This document shows, piece after piece, positions 8,194 through 14,970 of a stretch of 64,000 bases of DNA; the stretch's first letter is position 1, and each line of letters opens with the position of its first letter. The stretch comes from Streptomyces candidus (GTDB lineage: Bacteria; Actinomycetota; Actinomycetes; Streptomycetales; Streptomycetaceae): contig NZ_JACHEM010000017.1 in NCBI RefSeq assembly GCF_014207445.1, forward strand, positions 32,441-96,440, read 5' to 3'. The translations under genes were made by a program, and so were the position numbers. Under the pieces are notes generated by a model. That model did not search any database and had not been told where the DNA came from. It saw nothing but the letters and a program-made list of their open reading frames with translations.

Positions 8194-8448
8194 ATGGAAC
8201 GCAGCCACCAGCTCGACACCGCGACGACCGCTACCGGCATCACCCGGCTGCCGACGTCGCTGTGCACCCACAACCCGCCGTGCCCCTCCGCAGAGAGCCC
8301 GGACCGCGAGGCCGCGCACGTCGTGGCCGCGTACCCGGAGCAAGGCTGGAGCCTGCTGTGCAACGCCGTCCTGATCTTCGAGGACACCGGCGAGCTGCTC
8401 CCCAACGGCCAGATCATCGCCCCGCACCGGCCCCTCGCTGCGGTCTGA
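8194..8448 (+). CDS. DUF5999-like small protein
   Basis: 84 residues, start MERSHQLDTATTATGITRLP with a GCAGGAGA site. The core CTHNPPCPSAESPDREAAHV followed by VAAYPEQGWSLLCNAVLIFE and DTGELLPNGQIIAPHRP is the pattern I know from the Streptomyces family DUF5999, of unknown function. Its TGA stop is also the first triplet of the repeated intergenic folded element. Confidence 0.75.
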   Translation: MERSHQLDTATTATGITRLPTSLCTHNPPCPSAESPDREAAHVVAAYPEQGWSLLCNAVLIFEDTGELLPNGQIIAPHRPLAAV

Positions 8449-8528
8449 CGGCTGCCTGATCCGCCCGCACCGCCCGCCAACTCCCTGGCGGTCGGGTCGG
8501 GCGGTGACGGGGAGCCGGACAGCCCGGA
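8446..8528 (+). repeat. Folded intergenic element, copy 1
   Basis: Begins TGACGGCTGCCTGAT and ends GGTGACGGGGAGCCGG. P1 pairs CGGCT (8449-8453) with AGCCG (8513-8517); P2 pairs CCGCCCG (8461-8467) with CGGGCGG (8498-8504); an apical CCGCCA/TGGCGG sits inside. Copies 2 and 3 at 19921 and 21579 keep the flanks and vary the helices in a paired way, which supports a structured RNA. It lies between the DUF5999-like gene and the gene starting at 8570. Confidence 0.65.
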
Positions 8529-8569
8529 CCGCCAACCCCACGCCGGCGCACGCGATACGAGGAGAGCCC

Positions 8570-8947
8570 GTGCCACAGCAGCCACAGACGCAGGCCGTCC
8601 AGCCGCAGATCCGCTACATCAAGGGCGACATCGTCCTGTTCCGCAACGTCGAACGGTTCTGGCTCGGCAAACCGGACCACACCTCCGTGGGCCGGGTGGA
8701 ACGTTCCTGGCAGCACGTCGACACCAGGAAGGTCCTCTACGACCTGACCGAGCTGGGAAGCCTCAGCTACCGCGCCGGGGTCGACCCCAACTACATGCGG
8801 CCGCTCCCGGCGGCCGACGCGATGCGTGACATCGACACCGCGCCGCTGAACGAGACGGACATCGGCGCGATGACCCCGGCCGCCGTTGCCTGGCTGCGTC
8901 ATCACCTCGCGCGCGGCAATAGCACGTTGCCCGCCCCGCACGCCTGA
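8570..8947 (+). CDS. Hypothetical protein downstream of folded element 1
   Basis: 125 residues from a GTG with a CGAGGAGA site. The N-terminus is Gln-rich (PQQPQTQAVQPQ), then a beta-rich segment (IRYIKGDIVLFRNVERFWLG, WQHVDTRKVLYDLTELGSLS) and a helical end. No family is recognised. It is cytosolic by appearance, with no signal peptide or membrane segment. Confidence 0.6.
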   Translation: MPQQPQTQAVQPQIRYIKGDIVLFRNVERFWLGKPDHTSVGRVERSWQHVDTRKVLYDLTELGSLSYRAGVDPNYMRPLPAADAMRDIDTAPLNETDIGAMTPAAVAWLRHHLARGNSTLPAPHA

Positions 8948-9002
8948 CCGATCCACCCACCGCCGCCCCCGCCGGGCGGCACCCGACCCGGAAGGAGGCG
9001 GC

Positions 9003-11210
9003 GTGGCCGCCACACGAACCCGCAAGAGGCCCACCGCCCGAAAGAAGCCGACGGCATCCCGTCCGTCCGCGGCTCCGCAGCCCACCGCCTCCCCCTCCAT
9101 CGACGCCTCCCCGGCCGTGACGACGGAGACGGAGGCGGAGGTCGTCGACCTCGAGGCGATGGCCCGCGTCGCGGACGCCCGGGACCGGGCCGCCGACGTC
9201 ATCGACACCGCGCGCGAGCAGGCCGCCGCCCTTCAGGCGGAAGCCGAGAGTGTGGCCGCGCGCACCGTCGCCGACACGCACGAGCAGGTCACCGTGCTGA
9301 TGTCCGAGGCGCAGACCCACGCCGAGGGCATCACCGCCTACGCCGACCAGGAGGCCGTCGCCCAGCGCGAGGCCGCCAAGAGTGCCCTGGAGGCGGCGCG
9401 CGGCGAGGCCGACCAGCTCCTGGCGCAGGCCCGCGAGCGCGCCAACACCCTGGTGTCGGAGGCCCGCGCGCAGGTCACCGACCTCACCGAGCTGGCCGCC
9501 ACCGACCGCGCGGCCACGGCCACGGCCGTTGCCGAGCTGCGCCGCATGGCGGAGGCCGATCTCGCTGAGATCAGTGCCTTGGTCGACCAGCGCCGCACCG
9601 ACGCGGGCCAGATCCTGGCCCGCGCCCAGGAGCAGGCCGACGAACTGGTCGCCGCGGCACAGCGGGAGGTCGACCAGGCCCGTGAGCGGTTCGCCCAGCT
9701 CGCGGCGACGGCGGCCGAACAGTACGACGGCCGCCGCGCGGAGGCGGAGGCGCTGTACGCGGACGCGGTCAAGGCCGCTGACGACCGGCGCCGCAAAGCC
9801 GACCTGGCCGTCGCCGCCGCGCACCGTGAGGCGGAGACCGCTCGCGCCGACCTGCGGGAGGAACTGCGCCAGCTCGGTGAGGAGTTCGACCGCGAGGCGG
9901 CATCCAAGCGGGCCATCCTCGACAAGGAACTCGCCGGCCTCAAGGCGGCATGCGACAAGCAGCGCGAGCGGCTGCGGGAGGAAGCCAAGACCGTCGCGGT
10001 GCAGCTGCGGGAGACAGCTCAGAAGGAAGCGAGCCGCATCACCACCGAGGCGGAGCGCAAGGCGAAGGCCGTCACCGAGCGGGCCAAGGCCGATGAGGCC
10101 CGTGCCCGCCGGCTGCTCGATGAGGCCCGCGAGGCGAAGAAGTCGGCCTCCCGCTGGAACGGCTGGCAGCAGAACATCAGCCGCAAGGCGTGGAAGGCCG
10201 CCCCGTGGATCGCGCTCGCCGCCGGCGTCGGGCTCGCCGCCTCCGGCGAGTACGAACTGGCCCGCATGGTCGGCATCAACCAGTACGTCGCCCCGCTGCT
10301 GCCGGTCAGCATCGACGTCTACTGCGTCACCGCGTTCCGCGCCAAGAAGGACATCCCCTACGCGCTGCTGCTGATGGCGTCGGCGAACGTCACCTACCAC
10401 GTGGCGGAGCAGGCCCACCTCGTGAAGGACGGCCAGTCGGCACCGTGGCAGCTGACCACGTTCGTCGTGCTGATCTTCGTGGCCGTCATCTGGCGCGTCC
10501 ACACCCTCATGCACGACGACAGTACGGACGGCCACGGCGCGGATGCTGCGGTCGGCCGTACAGGTACGGACGAAGGAAACGGAATGCCCGCCCGTACAGG
10601 TACGCACCGGCGTACCGACGGAACGGACACCGGATCGTCCACCCGTACAGAAGGCGCGAGCCACGACCTGTACGCCGGGCACAACCCGGTTCGGCCGGAC
10701 GGCACGGGCTCTGAATGGGACGGTACGGGCCCTGTACGCCCCGCCTCGCACCCGCCGCACGACGGCGGGGCCGAAGCAGCGGTGACCAGGGCGTACAGCG
10801 ACCGTACAGGCGGCGTACACACCACCCCCGAAGGAGCGGCGCGTACAGGTACGGCGACTGCGGGGCGTACCGGTACGGCCAGTGCGGCCGTCCAGGGACG
10901 CCCCGGCGCCATCAGCGTCCGTACACAGCCCGGCGGCGAGAGCGTTCCGGGAGCCCGTACAGGTACGGACGCCGCGTCCTCGCCCGCAACCGGAATGGGC
11001 AGTACGGCGGGTTCGGAGCGTCCCGGTACGCCTGTACGCACGGATGAGGAACTCCTGCCGCTCGTACAGAACCTCCCCCGTACTGAGGACGGGTTCGTGA
11101 CGCTCTACCAGGTCCGCAACCAGCTCTCCGTCAACAACAACCGCGCGGTACGCCTGCTCTCCAAGGCCGGCCTGCTGCGCCCCGAGGACGCGGACAAGCA
11201 CCTGGCGTGA
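9003..11210 (+). CDS. Coiled-coil/membrane Spd-like protein (DUF2637-like core) with GTAC-repeat tail and C-terminal winged helix
   Basis: 735 residues from a GTG with GGAAGGAGG upstream. Residues about 40-390 are a long Ala/Glu/Arg coiled coil. Residues about 400-510 hold several membrane segments (APWIALAAGVGLAASGEYEL, VAPLLPVSIDVYCVTAF, ALLLMASANVTYHVAEQ, LTTFVVLIFVAVIWRVH), resembling the DUF2637/SpdB-type module of Streptomyces plasmid spread proteins. Residues about 515-680 are disordered and full of RTGT repeats. The last 55 residues (LPRTEDGFVTLYQVRNQLSV, NNNRAVRLLSKAGLL) look like a winged helix. A membrane protein that can bind DNA would suit intramycelial plasmid spread with the TraB-like translocase. 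The function is inferred. Confidence 0.7.
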   Translation: MAATRTRKRPTARKKPTASRPSAAPQPTASPSIDASPAVTTETEAEVVDLEAMARVADARDRAADVIDTAREQAAALQAEAESVAARTVADTHEQVTVLMSEAQTHAEGITAYADQEAVAQREAAKSALEAARGEADQLLAQARERANTLVSEARAQVTDLTELAATDRAATATAVAELRRMAEADLAEISALVDQRRTDAGQILARAQEQADELVAAAQREVDQARERFAQLAATAAEQYDGRRAEAEALYADAVKAADDRRRKADLAVAAAHREAETARADLREELRQLGEEFDREAASKRAILDKELAGLKAACDKQRERLREEAKTVAVQLRETAQKEASRITTEAERKAKAVTERAKADEARARRLLDEAREAKKSASRWNGWQQNISRKAWKAAPWIALAAGVGLAASGEYELARMVGINQYVAPLLPVSIDVYCVTAFRAKKDIPYALLLMASANVTYHVAEQAHLVKDGQSAPWQLTTFVVLIFVAVIWRVHTLMHDDSTDGHGADAAVGRTGTDEGNGMPARTGTHRRTDGTDTGSSTRTEGASHDLYAGHNPVRPDGTGSEWDGTGPVRPASHPPHDGGAEAAVTRAYSDRTGGVHTTPEGAARTGTATAGRTGTASAAVQGRPGAISVRTQPGGESVPGARTGTDAASSPATGMGSTAGSERPGTPVRTDEELLPLVQNLPRTEDGFVTLYQVRNQLSVNNNRAVRLLSKAGLLRPEDADKHLA
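10555..11075. repeat. GTAC-rich repeat array inside the Spd-like gene
   Basis: About 24 GTAC tetranucleotides occur in roughly 520 bases. Four copies of GTACAGGTACG (near 10559, 10594, 10850, 10966) and a perfectly palindromic GTACCGGTAC (near 10868) stand out. In the protein they read as Arg-Thr-Gly-Thr, always with the codons CGT, ACA, GGT, ACG, which are disfavoured in this genome. The DNA motif itself may therefore be under selection, for example as a protein-binding array. Confidence 0.6.
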
Positions 11211-11232
11211 TCCACGTCCGGCACACACCAGT

Positions 11233-11265
11233 GAGGGCCAGCCCGAAGGAAGCGGGCTGGCCCTC
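11233..11265 (+). terminator. Hairpin after the Spd-like gene
   Basis: GAGGGCCAGCCCG at 11233-11245 pairs perfectly with CGGGCTGGCCCTC at 11253-11265, 7-base loop, starting 23 bases after the stop. Confidence 0.7.
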
Positions 11266-11332
11266 GCTGCGACTGCCGGAAGCAGTCCACAGCCCCCCGA
11301 GTACAGCAGATCCGACCCCCACGGAGGACCCC

Positions 11333-11821
11333 GTGAGCACCGAAAACAACTTCTTCGACGACCCGAACGCGGCGCTGCGCGAGATCGCGCAGAACCCCGC
11401 CGCCTACGCGCACTACCTTGCGGACTTCCACCGGGTCGTGCTGGACATGCAGACCAAGCTGGAGATCCTCCAGCGTGAGGCCCGCGTGCACTGTCGCGGA
11501 ATGCACGTCGAGGGCGACAAGTGGGGCCAGGCCTACCTGCGCTCGTTCCCGGTGGAAAAGTCCCTGAACGATGTTCTGAAGAACCTCAAGAGCGTCACTT
11601 CGGGACTGGAAAAGAGCGCTCATAAGCGCCACGCCCACGACGAAAAAGTGAAGGAGGTTAAGAAAAACCGAAAGGAAAAGGCGCAGCTCAAGGCGTTTAA
11701 GAACAACCCGACGCTCCAGGCCGCCCCGGAAAACCCGGGTCGGCAGGGTGCGCAGAGCCCGAATCCGGGCTATGGTGGTCCCACGTCGATTTACAACCTG
11801 GACCGCAGGGAGTCGGCGTGA
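11333..11821 (+). CDS. Hypothetical Lys-rich helical protein
   Basis: 162 residues from a GTG behind CGGAGGA. A helical N-terminal half (NPAAYAHYLADFHRVVLDMQ, TKLEILQREARVHCRGMHVE) is followed by a strongly basic stretch (HKRHAHDEKVKEVKKNRKEK) and a Gly/Pro-rich end. No family is recognised. The second half has more A/T at third positions than its neighbours, which may mark later acquisition. Its stop overlaps the next start (GTGA). Confidence 0.6.
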   Translation: MSTENNFFDDPNAALREIAQNPAAYAHYLADFHRVVLDMQTKLEILQREARVHCRGMHVEGDKWGQAYLRSFPVEKSLNDVLKNLKSVTSGLEKSAHKRHAHDEKVKEVKKNRKEKAQLKAFKNNPTLQAAPENPGRQGAQSPNPGYGGPTSIYNLDRRESA

Positions 11822-12054
11822 GTGCAGGTCGCCCGCTCACGAAAGCAGAGCGGAAGGATTTCAACCGTGCGGAACACGAGCGCAAAATCAAACAGGATTT
11901 GATTGCGCAGCACGGCAAAGACCTCGGCACCTTCTACGCCTGGCTCCGGATTGTGAACATCCGAGGCACCCAGGCATATCGCAGCGGGAACACGGAGTTC
12001 ATCCGTGAGGCCGCGCTCGCCCTGCACAACGTCTACAGCCGCCACGTCGGCTAG
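11818..12054 (+). CDS. Small basic hypothetical protein, coupled to preceding gene
   Basis: 78 residues from a GTG that overlaps the previous TGA. Helical and basic (AERKDFNRAEHERKIKQDLI, AQHGKDLGTFYAWLRIVNIR). Translational coupling suggests it works with the preceding protein. Family unknown. It is followed by a 16-bp terminator stem. Confidence 0.6.
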   Translation: MSAGRPLTKAERKDFNRAEHERKIKQDLIAQHGKDLGTFYAWLRIVNIRGTQAYRSGNTEFIREAALALHNVYSRHVG

Positions 12055-12070
12055 CTTCCCGCGCCCCGCA

Positions 12071-12107
12071 CGAAGGGCCGCTCCCGATCCCCGGGAGCGG
12101 CCCTTCG
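12071..12107 (+). terminator. Strong hairpin terminator
   Basis: CGAAGGGCCGCTCCCG pairs perfectly with CGGGAGCGGCCCTTCG at 12092-12107 with a 5-base loop, 17 bases past the stop codon. Confidence 0.75.
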
Positions 12108-12118
12108 GCGGTCCCAAC

Positions 12119-12148
12119 GCGTGCCGCGCGTGTCGCGTGCCGCGCGTG
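12119..12148. repeat. Tandem 14-base direct repeat upstream of the disordered-protein gene
   Basis: GCGTGCCGCGCGTG occurs at 12119-12132 and again at 12135-12148, followed by further GCGTG/GCGCG. It lies between the terminator and the GTG at 12207, where an operator would be expected; no binding factor can be named. Confidence 0.4.
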
Positions 12149-12206
12149 GCGTGCGCGCGTGTACGCGAGGCCAAGGCCGACTGTCAAGCCCAGGAGGAGG
12201 GGTCGC

Positions 12207-14456
12207 GTGTCCGACGACACCGACAGCAATGTCATCAACCTCCCCACTCGGGGCAGTGATTCCGGCGCAATGCCGGATGCCCCCGATGGCGGGGATCTCT
12301 TTTATTCCGAACCGTCCGGCGGCAGTGCGGACGACGCTGCTCCCCCGGGCTCCCCGGAAGGGTCGACCAGGGAAATTCCTGCCATTCGCGGCCCTATTTC
12401 CCCGGAAGTGGCATTGCGGGAAACGGGAATGCCCGACGCCCCGGATTCCGAGGATGAGGAATACGAGGAAGGCGAATACGAGCAGCCTCGTTCTCTTGCT
12501 GATCGCCTCGGTGACTGGCTGGAGCTTCGTTTGGAAGTGGCGCGGGACCGGCACGCCGGTGAAGCGCCGTTCCGGGAGGCGGAAATAGCGCGCAAGGCTG
12601 CGCTTGTGAAAGCCCGCACCGCTCAGGAAACCGCGCTGATGGAGCAGAACGCGCAGTTCCACGCTGCGCAGATGAAAGCGAAGTCCGACAAGGCGGCGGC
12701 GCGCGGCAAGGCCGACGCGGCGCGGTCCTCCGGCTCCGGCATGGGCGCCGACAAGGGCGGCCGCTCGAAGGGCGGCGGCGGGGGCAACTCCGGCGGCTCC
12801 GGCCGCGGCGGGGGCCGGGGGTCGGGAACGAACGGGTCCGGCGGCTCCGGTCGCGGTTCCGGGGGCGGCAACTCCCCCAAGGGCGTCGGGAAGGGCTCTG
12901 ATCGCTCCGCTGGCGGCGGTAAGGGCACCTCGAAGGGCAATGAGTCGTCCGGTGGCCCGAAAGGCCGTCAGAACGGCTCTGGAGGCTCCGGGTCGGGCAA
13001 GTCCGGATCGGGCAAGGGCAGTTCGGGTGGCTCCGGCGGCAAGAACGGCTCGGGCAGTTCCGGGACCGGCAAGGGCGGTTCGAAGGGCGACGGCGGCAGG
13101 TCGAAGGACTCGCCGGCCGCCAGCCCCAGGACTGAGCGGGCCCGCGGCCGCCAGGAGCGTGCCGCCGCCCGCCAGGCGGCACGCCAGCAGCGGCGCGGCG
13201 CGAGCCAGGCCGCCAACCTCGCCGACCGGAGCAAGGACCGCGACCAGGACCGCGCCGCCGTCCAGGCGGCGCGCGAGGAACGCCGCAAGCTGAAAGCCGA
13301 GCGGAAGGCAGCGGCACGGACGAAGCGGGAGGCGGCCAAGGCCGCCGACGACCGCACCACCCTGGGAGCGGCCGTCGGGCAGGAGGCGCAACGCCGCTGG
13401 GACAAGCGCCGCCCGGCGGACAAGGACAAGGCCGCGAAGGACGGCAAGGCCAAGGACGACGCTGGTGACGCCAAGGACACCACCGGCGACAAGGACTCCG
13501 AGGCCACGACCAAGAAGATGACCAAGGACGACCCCGAGGAGCCCTCAGACGGCACGAAGGACGACTCCGCGACCAAGAAGCCGGACGACGGCAAAAAGGG
13601 CGGCGAGAAGCCGTCTGGCGCCTCCGCAGACACCGACGCGAAGGACGGCACGGGGACGGGCACTGACCCCAAGGCCGACGACGTCAAGGACCCGCCGGAC
13701 ACCGGTGACAGCGACGACAAACGCTCCTTCAAGGAGAAGGTCAAGGATTTCTTTACGAAGGCCGGCGAGGACAACACCCCGCCCGAGCCGCAGGAGTCCT
13801 CGAGGCTTCGGCCCGAGGACTTGGGCGACGTCACGGTGGAGCGCCCCGGCGGCCCGACCCGGACCCCGCAGCCCGAACCGGCTGAGGACGACATCGAGGA
13901 CGCGGACGTCGTCGACGACCCGTCCGACCCCTTCGGGGCGCACGTCAGCAGCCCGGCGAGCCTCCCGCGCGCGCCGGAGCCGCACACCCAGCGTCCCGGC
14001 ACCAGCCGACCCACTGCACAGGAGGACCCCGTGGCATCGGAGGTCAACAGGCCCTCGGGCCAGGCCCGGATGGCAGCCAAGCACCGCACCGACATCACCT
14101 TCGGCGAGTACCTGACGGAGATCGTGAACATCGCGATCGCCGCAGCCCTCGACAAGGACCGCGCCCAGGACCTGGCCGACGCGCTCGGCAAGGTCGCCGA
14201 CGCCCTGCGCGACATGGCCACCGACCTGGGTGCCGATCACAACATCGCCACCGCGGTCGTCAACCAGATCACCGACCTGGCCGACGCCGCGGACCGCATG
14301 AAGCAGGTGGCCGAACGGTGCGCCACCCAGTGCGACATCGCCTCGGAGGCCGCCCGGATCGCCGCCATGGCGGTCGGCCGCGTCTACGGCCAGGACATGA
14401 AGGCCATGGACGACGCCGGCCTGGCCACCGCGTCCTCCGCCGCCCACCACGACTAG
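12207..14456 (+). CDS. Large low-complexity Gly/Ser- and Lys/Asp-rich protein
   Basis: 749 residues from a GTG with AGGAGGAGG upstream. An acidic N-terminus leads to a helical charged segment (about 95-170). About 100 residues of SGSG/GGKG repeats follow, then an Arg/Ala/Lys helix region (RARGRQERAAARQAARQQRR), an Asp/Lys-rich stretch, and a folded-looking helical C-terminus of about 130 residues (ITFGEYLTEIVNIAIAAALD, LADALGKVADALRDMATDLG). Most of the chain is predicted disordered by eye. The alternating charge blocks suggest a scaffold or condensate-forming protein, an inference only. It is just upstream of the coiled-coil and TraB-like genes, so a role in the transfer apparatus is plausible. 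Confidence 0.6.
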   Translation: MSDDTDSNVINLPTRGSDSGAMPDAPDGGDLFYSEPSGGSADDAAPPGSPEGSTREIPAIRGPISPEVALRETGMPDAPDSEDEEYEEGEYEQPRSLADRLGDWLELRLEVARDRHAGEAPFREAEIARKAALVKARTAQETALMEQNAQFHAAQMKAKSDKAAARGKADAARSSGSGMGADKGGRSKGGGGGNSGGSGRGGGRGSGTNGSGGSGRGSGGGNSPKGVGKGSDRSAGGGKGTSKGNESSGGPKGRQNGSGGSGSGKSGSGKGSSGGSGGKNGSGSSGTGKGGSKGDGGRSKDSPAASPRTERARGRQERAAARQAARQQRRGASQAANLADRSKDRDQDRAAVQAAREERRKLKAERKAAARTKREAAKAADDRTTLGAAVGQEAQRRWDKRRPADKDKAAKDGKAKDDAGDAKDTTGDKDSEATTKKMTKDDPEEPSDGTKDDSATKKPDDGKKGGEKPSGASADTDAKDGTGTGTDPKADDVKDPPDTGDSDDKRSFKEKVKDFFTKAGEDNTPPEPQESSRLRPEDLGDVTVERPGGPTRTPQPEPAEDDIEDADVVDDPSDPFGAHVSSPASLPRAPEPHTQRPGTSRPTAQEDPVASEVNRPSGQARMAAKHRTDITFGEYLTEIVNIAIAAALDKDRAQDLADALGKVADALRDMATDLGADHNIATAVVNQITDLADAADRMKQVAERCATQCDIASEAARIAAMAVGRVYGQDMKAMDDAGLATASSAAHHD

Positions 14457-14473
14457 AAGGAAGGGGTCCGCTG

Positions 14474-14890
14474 ATGAGCGACCTCGCACCCACCACCGGC
14501 GGCGGTGCCGCCGCCCGGACGGACGGCGACAACCGCTACAAGGCCGTCCAGCAGAAACTCAAGGCGCTCGGCCGCGCCATGGACCTGGCCACCAACGAAC
14601 TCCAGACTCTGCAGCGCGACATGGAGACCAACGCCCGGCGCTCCGAGGGCCTGGCCGTCGACATCGCCAACGCCGAACTCGACCGCACGCACATCGAGAT
14701 GACCAACCAGGTGTCCGTCGCCCTGGGCGGCGCCGCCATCGAGGTGAAGAAGCTCCACGAGACGGCCCAGGAAGTCTCCGGCCAAGCCCACGACACACGG
14801 CGCACCCACGCGCGGCTGTACGAGGGCCTGGACGACATCCGCTCCAGCCGCAAGGAGCGCACCCCCAAGCCGGGCTTCTTCGTCCGCTGA
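14474..14890 (+). CDS. Coiled-coil protein upstream of traB-like gene
   Basis: 138 residues, start MSDLAPTTGGGAAARTDGDN with a GGAAGGGG site. Residues 20-120 are continuous helix with heptad-like spacing (KAVQQKLKALGRAMDLATNE, LQTLQRDMETNARRSEGLAV). No enzyme motif is present. Its C-terminal helical character resembles the end of the preceding large protein, and position suggests a partner of the translocase. Confidence 0.6.
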   Translation: MSDLAPTTGGGAAARTDGDNRYKAVQQKLKALGRAMDLATNELQTLQRDMETNARRSEGLAVDIANAELDRTHIEMTNQVSVALGGAAIEVKKLHETAQEVSGQAHDTRRTHARLYEGLDDIRSSRKERTPKPGFFVR

Positions 14891-14907
14891 ACCAGCCCTC
14901 TCCCCCT

Positions 14908-14946
14908 GATGGGCGGCCCCTTCCACGACGGAAGGGACCGCCCATC
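14908..14946 (+). terminator. Hairpin between coiled-coil gene and traB-like gene
   Basis: GATGGGCGG/CCGCCCATC plus CCCTTCC/GGAAGGG with one c-a mismatch, 5-base loop. It lies 25 bases before the GTG start of the translocase gene and could be a partial terminator limiting translocase expression. Confidence 0.65.
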
Positions 14947-14970
14947 GCCACACCACGAAGGAGAAAACCG

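Noticed and set aside
8985..8995. GACCCGGA resembling a TraB recognition repeat
   Set aside because: I noticed only one copy and it overlaps a ribosome site; a transfer locus needs several clustered repeats.
10555..11075. CRISPR array
   Set aside because: The repeats are short, coding, irregularly spaced and lack uniform spacers.
8763..11228. Long leftward open frame opposite the Spd-like gene
   Set aside because: Shadow composition; the rightward frame has a ribosome site, membrane segments and folded ends.
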